Of a stretch of DNA of 64,000 bases, positions 32,482 through 41,486 are shown piece after piece. The DNA is from Clostridioides difficile (GTDB taxonomy: Bacteria > Bacillota > Clostridia > Peptostreptococcales > Peptostreptococcaceae). The translations under genes were made by a program, and so were the position numbers. The first letter of the stretch is position 1. Every line of letters starts with the position of its first letter. The DNA lies in contig NZ_OEZH01000097.1 in NCBI RefSeq assembly GCF_900243075.1, positions 1-64,000 on the forward strand, written 5' to 3'. The notes under the pieces are model-generated. The model saw nothing but the letters and a program-made list of their open reading frames with translations. It was not told the DNA's origin and did not search any database.

Positions 32482-33119
32482 TAAACTCTATTTATACAAA
32501 ATCTAATATATTTATATGTTCTAAAATTATTTTTTAATAATCTATCAGGATTTATTATGAACTCTTCAAAACATTGTGCAAAATATTCATCAGAATTTTT
32601 TATATAATAGTTTATATCTTTATCTGAATTTAACTTTAAATAGTTTTTTTCATTTGCATATATATCTAAAAAAATACTCTCACTTGTATCATTATATAAG
32701 TCACTAATAAAATGACCCATCTCATGTATCAAAGATTGTTCAGACCAATTTTCTTTATCACTTAAATAAATAGTTTTATCAAAATAAACTCCTGCTAATG
32801 CATATTCACTAATAAATCTATCTTGTAGAGAATCATGTGTTAAAACAATTTTTCCTCCATTCTCTGCAAATTCATTTATAACATTATTTGGTATTAAACT
32901 CATATATTTATAAAGTTTTAGTACTTTCTCATTATTATCAGAATCAACCTCAATCATTGATTCATAATTATATTCTAATCCTTCAATCTGATTATAATGA
33001 GGTTTTAAATTATCTATCTCATTATCCCTATATGCTTCTATTTTAACTGTACATATAAATAGAAAAAATAGACTCAGCATTACAAGTTTAACTTTAAATA
33101 TATGTTTTTTTAAAAGCAT
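32481..33119 (-). CDS. Secreted ATLF/Pro-Pro-endopeptidase-like metalloprotease
   Basis: About 212 residues from the ATG at 33119; the ATG at 33125 touches the AAGGAG site. A signal peptide (VKLVMLSLFFLFICTVKIEA) precedes a compact zinc-protease domain: SLIPNNVINEFAENGGKIVL, VYFDKTIYL, the motif LIHEMGHFISD (HExxH, about residue 142) and DEYFAQCFEEFI, which gives the third zinc ligand. This order fits the anthrax-lethal-factor-like family, including C. difficile PPEP-1, which cuts Pro-Pro bonds in sortase-anchored adhesins and releases the cell. Within a conjugation operon it may trim the element's own adhesin or pilus proteins. Confidence 0.8.
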   Translation of the reverse strand: MLLKKHIFKVKLVMLSLFFLFICTVKIEAYRDNEIDNLKPHYNQIEGLEYNYESMIEVDSDNNEKVLKLYKYMSLIPNNVINEFAENGGKIVLTHDSLQDRFISEYALAGVYFDKTIYLSDKENWSEQSLIHEMGHFISDLYNDTSESIFLDIYANEKNYLKLNSDKDINYYIKNSDEYFAQCFEEFIINPDRLLKNNFRTYKYIRFCINRV

Positions 33120-33140
33120 AGACATACTCCTTTTACAATT

Positions 33141-33166
33141 AAAAAGATGTCCCCTGGAGACATCTT
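33141..33166. terminator. GTCCCC-family hairpin upstream of the protease gene
   Basis: AAAAAGATGTCCCCTGGAGACATCTT has one G-to-A change in the right arm. It lies just after the stop of the 33170 gene. Confidence 0.65.
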
Positions 33167-33169
33167 CTT

Positions 33170-33373
33170 CTAATTTATATCTTCTTGAATTATTATTTTT
33201 TTATATTTATCATATTCCACAAAACAACCAATTTCTATTTCACTTTCTTCAACAAACCCTTTTTCCATAATTATTTCTGTAATATCATTACTTTCTATAT
33301 CTTCTATAGTTAAAGTATCTGCAGATATATTAGTAACTATTCCTTTATTATTATTTGACATTAAAAAATCCAT
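33170..33373 (-). CDS. Hypothetical small protein of the conjugation operon
   Basis: 67 residues behind GAGGAG. The order of beta-prone segments (NKGIVTNISADTLTIEDIES, then IGCFVEYDKYKKIIIQED) suggests a small OB-like or SH3-like barrel. No family is recognised. It follows the relaxase gene by 30 bp. Confidence 0.55.
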   Translation of the reverse strand: MDFLMSNNNKGIVTNISADTLTIEDIESNDITEIIMEKGFVEESEIEIGCFVEYDKYKKIIIQEDIN

Positions 33374-33403
33374 TCAAATCACTCCTCTTATATTATTTAT
33401 AAT

Positions 33404-34558
33404 TTACATATTATACTCTTTTTCTTCTTGCAATCTATCATAGTAACTTTGATTTTTCAAACTATTAAATTCATCATTTAAAGATTTTTCTAACTTCTTT
33501 AAATTAGATGCAAATATTTTTAAATTAATCTTTTTATTCCTCTTTTCTCTTAACTTCTTATCTTTAATTTCTAATAATTCTTTTTCTCTTAATTCCTCCA
33601 TTCTTATATGTTCCTTGATTTCATTCAATATCCGATTTCCACACCTTGTATATAAATCTTGTATCTTATTATCTTTATAATGTTTATATTTTTCATTTTT
33701 ACCTTTTCCATAAACTTCTTTCAATATATGTTCTTGCTTATCCAATTCTTTCATTAATAAACTCCAATCATTAGATTTTTTTTCATCTATATAAAGTGAA
33801 GTTATCTTATCTAAATAGACTCTAGCATCTGACATTGTATTATAATTATAATACCATTGTCGCCTATCAACTGGTAAATTTTCTACTACTTTCTTGTATA
33901 AATTCTTTAATTTATTTTTATTATAATTAATTGAATTTATATCACTTACAATATTTTCTCTTATTATATCATTTATTTTTTTATAACTTTCTTTTTCATT
34001 ACATAAATTATTTACAAATTTACTTTTCATATTTTCAAGTGTTTTTAATGTTCTTTTACCACGTTGTTTTAATGGATTAAGTTCACATGTAGCGATATGT
34101 ATATGTATATTATCTGTATTATAATGTATAGCAGCACTCCATATTGCACTACCATCAAGCCCATCTTCTTCAAACCAATATTTCATAGAAGCCCTTACAG
34201 CATTTTTTATTTTTTCTTCATCAATATCTTTTGTTCTCCTATCATAAAAACCTACTTTTTCTAGCCATGCATTATTAAAACTAAATACATCTTGCCACAT
34301 TATGCTTTTTTTTGATTGTGCCATTGAAAATAAATCTTTTACTTTTTCTTTATCTTTCTCTCTCAAAAAATTTCTATCTTGTGTAAAAAGAGCACTTGTT
34401 TTTTCAGGATTGCCCATGTAATCATTATAGGCTGAATATCTACTATAAGCATTATTTCTTATTGCTTCATCCCTATCAACATAATCAATATAATTTTTAA
34501 ATTCTTCTGAAGTAGATATAACAAATCTTGACTTATGTATAACACCTGGAGTAGACAT
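33404..34558 (-). CDS. MobL/MobP2-type relaxase
   Basis: 384 residues. The N-terminal 180 residues carry the rolling-circle relaxase fold. SAIWSAAIHYNTDNIHIHIA (about 147-166) contains the metal-binding HxHIH type motif, and the N-terminal IDYVDRDEA region with a Tyr (YSRYSAY) is the probable nucleophile area. The second half is basic and helical (KDKKLREKRNKKINLKIFAS). The relaxase nicks oriT and leads the strand through the type IV channel. It overlaps the accessory gene upstream by one base. The candidate oriT lies about 0.8 kb upstream, beyond two small DNA-binding genes. Confidence 0.88.
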   Translation of the reverse strand: MSTPGVIHKSRFVISTSEEFKNYIDYVDRDEAIRNNAYSRYSAYNDYMGNPEKTSALFTQDRNFLREKDKEKVKDLFSMAQSKKSIMWQDVFSFNNAWLEKVGFYDRRTKDIDEEKIKNAVRASMKYWFEEDGLDGSAIWSAAIHYNTDNIHIHIATCELNPLKQRGKRTLKTLENMKSKFVNNLCNEKESYKKINDIIRENIVSDINSINYNKNKLKNLYKKVVENLPVDRRQWYYNYNTMSDARVYLDKITSLYIDEKKSNDWSLLMKELDKQEHILKEVYGKGKNEKYKHYKDNKIQDLYTRCGNRILNEIKEHIRMEELREKELLEIKDKKLREKRNKKINLKIFASNLKKLEKSLNDEFNSLKNQSYYDRLQEEKEYNM

Positions 34559-34950
34559 TAATATAATTTTCCTTCCTTTTTATATTTATTTAATATCTGT
34601 CTGTCTTTAACTATTTTTTTTGATGAGTCTAAAGCTTTAGAAGAAATTACATCAGTTGAAACTACATCAACATACTTTTCTTTAAGATAAATCCCATTTA
34701 TTAATTCTATTAATATTTGAACATTTTCATCTATAATACTTGTTGTCTTTTTAGTACTAGATAAGTATGTCTTTATTCTATCAAATAGTTTATCCGCTAT
34801 AATATCAAATATCTCATTTTCATTCATATTATTCATATATTCTCTTATTATATCTGATATAATCTTACTCCTATTGCAGTTTTTTTCTTTCTTTAAAGTT
34901 TCTATAAATTCAAAACTTTTATCATCCAAACTTACATGTATTTTATGCAT
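34558..34950 (-). CDS. Ribbon-helix-helix-like relaxosome accessory protein
   Basis: 130 residues from the ATG at 34950 (GGAG 6 bp upstream; the ATG two codons earlier overlaps that site). The first 45 residues (MHKIHVSLDDKSFEFIETLK, then NCNRSKIISDIIREYMN) fit an RHH DNA-binding domain. The C-terminal part is helical and basic. Such proteins bind oriT beside the relaxase and bend DNA. It overlaps the relaxase gene by one base, a sign of a shared mobilisation operon. Confidence 0.75.
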   Translation of the reverse strand: MHKIHVSLDDKSFEFIETLKKEKNCNRSKIISDIIREYMNNMNENEIFDIIADKLFDRIKTYLSSTKKTTSIIDENVQILIELINGIYLKEKYVDVVSTDVISSKALDSSKKIVKDRQILNKYKKEGKLY

Positions 34951-34959
34951 ATTCATCTC

Positions 34960-35235
34960 CTAATTTTCATCTAAAGAGATCATATTTTCTATCATAAATA
35001 AATTCATCACTTCTCTATTTTTTTGAATCTCTTCTGAATTTTGTTCAATTATTACTAAAGCCTTTTCTAAAATTAATTTATATTTATCCTCAATTTTAAA
35101 TATCTCTTCTGATTCTACTAAATTCTCTAAATGTTTTCTTAAAAAAGTTTCCCTTTTCATTCCATTTTTTTTTGCCATTATGTCTATTTTTTCTATAACA
35201 AAATCTGGTAAATTTCTAATTTTTATTTCTCCCAA
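34960..35235 (-). CDS. Second small RHH-like mobilisation protein
   Basis: 91 residues with a TTG start behind AAGGTG. The N-terminus (GEIKIRNLPDFVIEKIDIMA, then GMKRETFLRKHLENLV) fits a ribbon-helix-helix domain. A coiled coil follows. It is the first gene after the candidate oriT and probably binds it, as in other mobilisation operons. Confidence 0.7.
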   Translation of the reverse strand: MGEIKIRNLPDFVIEKIDIMAKKNGMKRETFLRKHLENLVESEEIFKIEDKYKLILEKALVIIEQNSEEIQKNREVMNLFMIENMISLDEN

Positions 35236-35384
35236 TATCTTTCACCTTCTTTTGTTTTGTAATATTATATTTCTTTACAAAGAATTTTAAAAAGATTTCT
35301 AAACCTGTATTTATCATAATTACATCTCTACACTTTTATACACATCTTTATTTCTTAAAATCTATTATTGGTAGTTTTTTTTAC

Positions 35385-35605
35385 TCGTTTCTCCTAAAAA
35401 AAAGAGCATAAGGAGTTTTTGTCCCCATATTACATAAATTTCATTTATTCCATAACATGGGGAGCTAGGCAAAGCCTAGCAAAACTCTTTAGTTAAAGTC
35501 AAAATGCTATGTATTCTATAGGTTATTTTCTTTGGGGTCAGAAAATCACTCAAAAATACACATTTAGACCACTCTTAGACCACCAAAAATACATGTTTTT
35601 TTGTA
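35385..35605. other. oriT: Candidate origin of transfer (oriT)
   Basis: The 375-bp gap 35236-35610 lies between the mobilisation genes and the rest of the transfer operon. It holds a nested structure: GAGTTTT (35413-35419) with AAAACTC (35481-35487) encloses CCCCAT (35423-35428) with ATGGGG (35457-35462), and a perfect GCTAGGC-AAA-GCCTAGC hairpin (35464-35480). Direct repeats TAGACCAC(T/C) and AAAAATACA follow at 35550-35595. Inverted repeats next to a relaxase operon are typical of oriT. The nick site cannot be assigned by eye. Confidence 0.65.
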
Positions 35606-35610
35606 TAAAT

Positions 35611-36558
35611 TTAATGATTTTTTCTTGCATAATCTTTTACTTTTAATCTTAATTTACTAATTTTTTCTCTATATTCTTTAATCTGATTATTATATAATTC
35701 TACATTTTCTTTAGAACCTTTTTTTGTGCTTTCTAAAGAGCTTATTTCATATTTAGCATCCTCTTTTTCTTTATCTGTTCTATATCTTTCATCACTTCTT
35801 ATTTTATTAATTTCATATATCAACTTGTCTTGTTTTTCTTTTTCAGCATCTATTAATTTATTTTGCTTACCTATTTCGCCTTCTATAAATTCAATTTTCT
35901 TATTTGTTAATTGAATTAAATACTCATATTTATTCTTTTCTTTCATTTTGTAATCTTTTTCTATCTCTCTTGAATCTGTATAAATTCTTACTTTATTATT
36001 ACCTTTAGATGTAGTCTGTTTATCTAAATTATTAATATTATTTATATAGTCTGTTTCTTTTTTTACTGAATCAATAGCATCCAAATAGTCTTTTGTTTCA
36101 TCAACAATAGATAAAGATAATACCTCCCAATTTTTAGGTACTTTTGCTATAATAACATAATTATCTTCATCTAATCTCTTACTTTCTAGTGGAATTGAAA
36201 TAGTAGGATTCTTCTTTTCTCTTAGTTCAAATTTCAAATTACTTTCCTTTAATTTATCTTGTTGTTCTCCAGATATTATAAATTCTACTTTTCTATCTAT
36301 AGGATTATATCTTCTATTCATTAAAGCTATATTTGTACTTCCTAGAGTTTGTTCAACGTATAATGGTGTGCTTTTTATATCCTCTTTAGATGAAAAAATA
36401 GTTTTTGAATTAAAAAAAAATGAAAATCCTAGAATCATACATACTGGAATAACATAATATATAAAGGCTTTATTTTGACTTATTTTTTTATATACTATAT
36501 TTAGTTTTTGAGGTAATGTATTCAAAAATTTTCTTACCTTTTCTTTTATTTTATCCAT
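35611..36558 (-). CDS. Membrane-anchored coiled-coil protein of the transfer operon
   Basis: 315 residues. One membrane helix near 31-50 (AFIYYVIPVCMILGFSFFF) is followed by an extracellular beta-rich region (residues 70-155, LYVEQTLGSTNIALMNRR onward) and a C-terminal coiled coil of about 100 residues. It is found only as a conjugation-operon protein here; no named family is recognised. It could stabilise mating pairs or bridge membrane and wall. Confidence 0.6.
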   Translation of the reverse strand: MDKIKEKVRKFLNTLPQKLNIVYKKISQNKAFIYYVIPVCMILGFSFFFNSKTIFSSKEDIKSTPLYVEQTLGSTNIALMNRRYNPIDRKVEFIISGEQQDKLKESNLKFELREKKNPTISIPLESKRLDEDNYVIIAKVPKNWEVLSLSIVDETKDYLDAIDSVKKETDYINNINNLDKQTTSKGNNKVRIYTDSREIEKDYKMKEKNKYEYLIQLTNKKIEFIEGEIGKQNKLIDAEKEKQDKLIYEINKIRSDERYRTDKEKEDAKYEISSLESTKKGSKENVELYNNQIKEYREKISKLRLKVKDYARKNH

Positions 36559-36581
36559 ATAAAATGCTACCTTTCTTTTCT

Positions 36582-38684
36582 TTATCTTTTAATTTTTTTA
36601 CTATCAAATTGTAAGCTAAAATTGACCCATTTTCCCTTTAAGTCCATATTTACTATCGCATCATAAGAACTAGACCCATTTTTTTTCTTAAATCCTTTAA
36701 CTTTAACCTTTCCATCTTTTAGTAGATTCTTAACCATTGTCTTTGTTGGTTTTTTCCCTCTAGCTTGAAAAAATTTATCTTCTTTAGATATATAAAAAGT
36801 ACACTTATTTACATCTTTATAGCCCTCACAATAAAAACTTTTAGGACCTTCAAATACATTTTTTCTACACTTAGGACATACACCTATAACCTCTTTTTCT
36901 TTCACATTAGAGTCTATTTTTTTTACTTCAATATCCTTGCTATTGTTTATTGTATTAACTAAATCATTTGAATATAGTTCAATAGCCTTATCAAATTCTA
37001 TTTCTTTTCTGTATACTTGTTTTAATATTTTTGATAATTCAACAGTTTTATTTTTATCCATATTAATGTTTAATTCACCAAGAGATTCGATTAATATTTT
37101 CCCTAATTCTTTTATGAAAAACGTCCCTTTCTTTTCTTCGATATATTGTAACTTTTTAGCTTTATTTATTATTTCTGCTCTAGTAGCAACAGTCCCTATC
37201 TCAACTCCTTTTAACATTAAATTATATTCTTCATCTTCTGTCATTTCATCATTTTTAAATGGATTTTTTAGATAATTATTTAAATCTTCAAGAGATAAAT
37301 GTTTAAGTGGTTGAGTTTTTTTCTTTACAGTTTCTATGTTAAAATCTAATTTTTCTCCTTGAGAAAATTTAGGAACTGCCTTCTCGCTCAAGTCATTTTC
37401 ATATGCTAAATATCCTAGTTTTTTTATAACTATTCCTTTTAATTTTATTTCATGTTCACCAAATTCTAAAGTTGTAATAGTTTCTTCTAAAAGAGTTTGT
37501 TCTTTTAAAAAATTACACATAAATCTGTTTTTTATAATGTTGTATACACTAGTTTCAATACTATCTAATTCATCTTTTCTCGGTAGTTTTTCAGTTGGTA
37601 TTATAGCACTATGACTTTCAATCTTCGTATCATCAAATATACTCTTTTTATCTTTAATTTCTAATATTCTATTTTCAGAATCATGTATATTTATAAGTTT
37701 TTTTATCTTTTCTTTTTCTGATTCAGCAAGATATTCTGTATTTGTACGAGGGTAAGTAACATATCCTTTTTCATATAAATTTTGTATGATTTTTAAGGAC
37801 TCATCAGCACTTAATTTTAAATCTTTTGATAATTTATTTTGAAGTTTATCAAGTGAAAACAATTTTTTAGGACTCTTTTTGACCTCTTTTATATCTATAT
37901 TTTTAACTACTAAATTATACTCTTTTTGTTTCAGTACTTCTGAATCGCAATCACTTTTTGAATCAAATTTCAAGTCATTTACATTACACCTTATTTCTTC
38001 TCCATTCTTTAATATAGTTAATTCAGGCTGAAAATAATCTTTAGATACAAATTTTTCTATTTCTAAATCTCTTTTATAAATAACCTCTACAATTGGAATT
38101 ATTACTCTTCCCACTGAGAAAGTTTTATTCTTTTTTAATGTTAAAAATCTTGTTAGATTTATACCATAAAGCCAATCTATATGGGTTCTTAATAGACCTT
38201 CTGAATACAGATTATCGTATTTATTAATATCTTTTAAATCATTCAATGCGTTTAATATATCATTTTCTGTTTGTGCTGGTAGCCATAATCGTTTTACTCT
38301 TTTATCTACTTTTATTTCATTTAAGATTAACCTTATGATTACTTCACCTTCTCTATCTGCATCACCACAACTTATTATTTCGTTTACATCTGATCTATTT
38401 ACAAGTTCTTTTATTGTCTCAAATTGTTTCTTAACACCATCATCAGATTTTAATTTAAATTTGAATTTTTTTGGAACAAAAGGTATATCATCAATGTTCC
38501 AATAAGTTCTCTCTCTATTTAAATAATCATCTATATCAAATAATTCAAACAGATGTCCAAAAGCATATGTAACTATATACTCATTATTTTCGTAATAACC
38601 ATTTTTCTTACTAAAACCTTCCTTTATTGCACCTACTATTGTACGAGCTAGGCTGGGTTTCTCTGCTATGATAACACTTTTCAT
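36582..38684 (-). CDS. topB: DNA topoisomerase III-like (type IA) enzyme
   Basis: 700 residues. The Toprim domain is at the N-terminus (VIIAEKPSLARTIVGAIKEG, then SCGDADREGEVI near residue 95). The catalytic Tyr is in GYVTYPRTNTEYL near residue 308, and SHSAIIPTE near 350 completes the type IA core. The tail has a single Cys cluster (CPKCRKNV, CEGYKDVNKC). Plasmid-borne type IA topoisomerases help separate or relax DNA during conjugative replication. It lies in the transfer operon, 23 bp from the preceding gene and closed by a GTCCCC hairpin upstream. Confidence 0.92.
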   Translation of the reverse strand: MKSVIIAEKPSLARTIVGAIKEGFSKKNGYYENNEYIVTYAFGHLFELFDIDDYLNRERTYWNIDDIPFVPKKFKFKLKSDDGVKKQFETIKELVNRSDVNEIISCGDADREGEVIIRLILNEIKVDKRVKRLWLPAQTENDILNALNDLKDINKYDNLYSEGLLRTHIDWLYGINLTRFLTLKKNKTFSVGRVIIPIVEVIYKRDLEIEKFVSKDYFQPELTILKNGEEIRCNVNDLKFDSKSDCDSEVLKQKEYNLVVKNIDIKEVKKSPKKLFSLDKLQNKLSKDLKLSADESLKIIQNLYEKGYVTYPRTNTEYLAESEKEKIKKLINIHDSENRILEIKDKKSIFDDTKIESHSAIIPTEKLPRKDELDSIETSVYNIIKNRFMCNFLKEQTLLEETITTLEFGEHEIKLKGIVIKKLGYLAYENDLSEKAVPKFSQGEKLDFNIETVKKKTQPLKHLSLEDLNNYLKNPFKNDEMTEDEEYNLMLKGVEIGTVATRAEIINKAKKLQYIEEKKGTFFIKELGKILIESLGELNINMDKNKTVELSKILKQVYRKEIEFDKAIELYSNDLVNTINNSKDIEVKKIDSNVKEKEVIGVCPKCRKNVFEGPKSFYCEGYKDVNKCTFYISKEDKFFQARGKKPTKTMVKNLLKDGKVKVKGFKKKNGSSSYDAIVNMDLKGKWVNFSLQFDSKKIKR

Positions 38685-38698
38685 ATCTTTTCCTCCAA

Positions 38699-38723
38699 TT
38701 AAAAAAAGTCCCCAGGGGACATA
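38699..38723. terminator. GTCCCC-family hairpin between ssb and the topoisomerase gene
   Basis: AAAAAAAGTCCCCAGGGGACATAT. The core GTCCCCAGGGGAC is at 38708-38720, with A in the centre in place of T. Confidence 0.65.
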
Positions 38724-38745
38724 TGCTTTACACTTTATTTAATAT

Positions 38746-39090
38746 TTAAATTTCAAATGGTATTTCATAATCATCTGCAATTGGCTCTGGAGTATATTTC
38801 AACTCTGTATCATTACTCTTACTTAAAAATCTCACATAATTAGTACTCACTCTAAAATAGTTTTTGTATGCCTTTATATAACCTTCTATAGCCACTAATT
38901 GCCCCTTAAAAAGTTCACATGCATATTTTTCAACTAATTTACCATTAACTTCTATAGGGACATAAGAAACCATACTTTTACTATATTGGTTATCTATAGC
39001 TACATCAAAATAAAGCACATAATTTCCATTTTCTTTACATTTTATATTTGGTTCTTTTGTTAATCTACCAATTAAATTAACATGATTCAT
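38746..39090 (-). CDS. ssb: Single-stranded DNA-binding protein
   Basis: 114 residues, shorter than chromosomal SSB (about 150) because the disordered linker is cut. The OB fold is clear: MNHVNLIGRLTKEPNIKCKE, VLYFDVAID, LVEKYACELFKGQLVAIEGY. The acidic end DDYEIPFEI resembles the SSB C-terminal protein-interaction tip (DDxIPF). It should coat the transferred single strand and recruit replication proteins, alongside the topoisomerase gene. Confidence 0.88.
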   Translation of the reverse strand: MNHVNLIGRLTKEPNIKCKENGNYVLYFDVAIDNQYSKSMVSYVPIEVNGKLVEKYACELFKGQLVAIEGYIKAYKNYFRVSTNYVRFLSKSNDTELKYTPEPIADDYEIPFEI

Positions 39091-39199
39091 AAAATAATCT
39101 CCTCATCTTTTTTCCATATAAATTTTATGTGAATCTCTTTTGCAAACTTTTTTGTTATTTTATTCTTTAACTTGCACATTTATTTATTAGTCATATTAC

Positions 39200-39679
39200 T
39201 TATATTTTTGTACTTTCTAATAGTTCTCTCTCTTCATCAATTTCATTCAATTTATGTATTATATTTATATTGATTTTCAAAGAATATTCATAATAAAAAT
39301 CTTTTAAATTGGATTTTAATTCTTTTACTATTAGTGTTCTCATTATCTCTGTCTTTGCATTTTTCAGATATATTTTCCATAAAGTTAATGCCATACCTTT
39401 AATTTGTTCAAAATAAACATTAGATTTTTCTAAATTTATAACATTGTCAGAATCTAATATTTTTTCTATTTCTTTAAATATTTTATATTCATCACTATAT
39501 TTATTTCTTTGTCTTACAAATCCATATAACGCACCTATAAGGATTGCTCCACTTTTCACATATACAATTTTTCTATCTAAAATATTTTCAGATACATTTA
39601 AATTGATAGCGAATTTTTTATATAAAAATCTTATTTCATCTACTTCTTCATTTAAACATTTAATATTATATTCTTCCAT
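39200..39679 (-). CDS. Hypothetical protein of the transfer operon
   Basis: 159 residues, charged and mainly helical, with one short hydrophobic tract (VKSGAILIGALYGFV, residues 47-61) that is too short and mixed for a sure membrane helix. No family is recognised. It lies between ssb and the transglycosylase gene. A worn GTCCCC element (TCACCTGGGGACAC) follows the upstream gene. Confidence 0.55.
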   Translation of the reverse strand: MEEYNIKCLNEEVDEIRFLYKKFAINLNVSENILDRKIVYVKSGAILIGALYGFVRQRNKYSDEYKIFKEIEKILDSDNVINLEKSNVYFEQIKGMALTLWKIYLKNAKTEIMRTLIVKELKSNLKDFYYEYSLKININIIHKLNEIDEERELLESTKI

Positions 39680-39738
39680 AATATGACTCCTTATTTATAA
39701 TCACCTGGGGACACTTTTTTTGAATTAAATTTACTTGT

Positions 39739-40848
39739 TTAAATAAATCTTTTTGCAATTTTAAATCTGTTTGCATAATATTCTTTATCTAAACTTGTTA
39801 TTTTCACTACATCACCTGTTTGTGGTGAATGTATAAATTGACGATTTCCAATATACATTCCAACATGAGTAATCTTATCTACACTAGAACCAAAAAATAC
39901 TAAATCCCCTGCTTGTAAATTATTTTTATCTACTGGTTTTCCTGCATATGATTGCGATTGTGCTGTTCTAGGTATTTGAATACCTATTTGCTTATGGCAA
40001 TATTGAGTTAACCCACTACAATCAAAACTATTTGGTCCTGTAGCTCCCCATACATATGGTTTTCCTTTTTGTTTAAATGCTACATCTAATAGTTGCTTTG
40101 CTTTTGGAGAATTTGGATTGCCACTTATATTAGGCAAATCACTTGCACTTTCTCTAAATTCCATTGCATATTTAAAAACTTTATTTGGGTAATTATTTTG
40201 TGCTTTATCCAGATTTACTTTTAAACCATATCCAGGTCCACCATTATAACATGCAAAGGAACGTCTTAGTATTTCTTTAAATGTTACATCATTTTCATTT
40301 GCATTCCAATTAATTAAGTCCATATTTTCAGCCATTTTCTGATTATCTCTATATGGTACACTATCAATTATATTTTTACTTTTCAAAACTATATTTGTAT
40401 ATCTCATGCATTCCCAAGAACCTGCTAAAACTTGTGCCCTTACATCATTGAGGTATTTTTGCCACATATTATCTGCACTAGAAAACGAATATCCTACACT
40501 TTTATATAAATCACCTAATCCATTTGAGATATAATAGCTCCAGTCTGTTTTTTGAATTTGCATTATACCCCAAGCACCACCATAGGCATCATTTGGATTA
40601 AAATTACTTTCTTGTTTTGCAATTGCTGCTAAAGTCCAATTTGGAACATGAAATATTGTTGCTGCTTCATTAAAATAAGGCATATATTCTTCTGGTACAC
40701 CTTCTAAAATACCTCCTGAATAATTTCCTCCTCCACTAGAATTATTTGCTATAAAAAAAACAGAAAGTATCAACATAAATATCATCATAAAAGCTATAGC
40801 TAGACTTATCACAGATAAAAATATTTTTTTCTTTATATAATTTAACAT
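39739..40848 (-). CDS. VirB1-like lytic transglycosylase with NlpC/P60 peptidase
   Basis: 369 residues. A membrane anchor near 10-33 is followed by an SLT domain (PNWTLAAIAKQESNFNP, with catalytic Glu in KQESNF near residue 78, then GAWGIMQIQKTDW). The C-terminal NlpC/P60 peptidase has KPYVWGATGPNSFDCSG (Cys near 275), then HVGMYIGNRQFIH (His near 325). It cuts both glycan strands and stem peptides of peptidoglycan, opening the wall for the type IV machine, as in Tn916 Orf14 and TcpG. Export is through the N-terminal anchor. Confidence 0.92.
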   Translation of the reverse strand: MLNYIKKKIFLSVISLAIAFMMIFMLILSVFFIANNSSGGGNYSGGILEGVPEEYMPYFNEAATIFHVPNWTLAAIAKQESNFNPNDAYGGAWGIMQIQKTDWSYYISNGLGDLYKSVGYSFSSADNMWQKYLNDVRAQVLAGSWECMRYTNIVLKSKNIIDSVPYRDNQKMAENMDLINWNANENDVTFKEILRRSFACYNGGPGYGLKVNLDKAQNNYPNKVFKYAMEFRESASDLPNISGNPNSPKAKQLLDVAFKQKGKPYVWGATGPNSFDCSGLTQYCHKQIGIQIPRTAQSQSYAGKPVDKNNLQAGDLVFFGSSVDKITHVGMYIGNRQFIHSPQTGDVVKITSLDKEYYANRFKIAKRFI

Positions 40849-40886
40849 CTTTATTCCCTACACTTTCCTCATATAAAAAAAGAAAT

Positions 40887-40933
40887 TAAAAAACTACTAT
40901 CTTTTAATTTCTTTTAAAAGATAGTAGTTTTTA
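40887..40933 (-). terminator. Strong hairpin after the VirB8-like gene
   Basis: AAAAACTACTATCTTTT pairs with AAAAGATAGTAGTTTTT, overlapping the VirB8-like stop codon. It may partly end the transcript here and reduce expression of downstream genes. Confidence 0.75.
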
Positions 40934-41485
40934 ATAAAATTCTGCTGGACTTTCAAATACTTTCCAGTTATTATTTTCTTTTAATAATCCAACATGATAT
41001 ACTGTCATTAAATTACCTTCTTGTATTTTCTTATCTTTATCTAACCAATCATACCACACTTTGACAGTCCAATAGACTTTTCCATCTTTCTCTTTGTAAT
41101 CTACTGCAACTAGTTCTTTTATTCTTCTATAAGTATATTTATCTTTTCTAATATCATTATATTCAAGTTCTTCTTCATCCTTCAATTCTTTATAGAAATT
41201 TTCATTAATTAAATCTTTAGCTGAATCTATCCTATTTTTTGGATTTTCTTCAACTGTATGCCATGCTATAACAAATTTTTTTGCTATATCTTCTGTTTCT
41301 TCTTTGACACTTTTTTTCTCATTATTATTAGATTCTTTATCTTCTATTTTATCTTTATTTTCTATTACAAGTTCTTTATGCTCAATACCTTCATCTTTTT
41401 TATTATTTATACAAAAGTAAGATATTGATATTATTAATATAGAAATAGCAATAACAATTCCAAATACTATCTTTTTATTTTTCAT
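40931..41485 (-). CDS. VirB8/TcpC-like transfer protein
   Basis: 184 residues from the ATG at 41485, one base after the VirB4 stop and behind GCAGGAGGTG. A short N-terminal helix (KKIVFGIVIAISILIISISYFCI) anchors it, then a linker and an NTF2-like domain (IAKKFVIAWHTVEENPKNRI, then YWTVKVWYDWLDKDKKIQE, EFY). VirB8-type and Tn916 Orf13 proteins have this layout and help assemble the channel. The NTF2 call is by pattern only. Confidence 0.65.
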   Translation of the reverse strand: MKNKKIVFGIVIAISILIISISYFCINNKKDEGIEHKELVIENKDKIEDKESNNNEKKSVKEETEDIAKKFVIAWHTVEENPKNRIDSAKDLINENFYKELKDEEELEYNDIRKDKYTYRRIKELVAVDYKEKDGKVYWTVKVWYDWLDKDKKIQEGNLMTVYHVGLLKENNNWKVFESPAEFY

Positions 41486-41486
41486 T

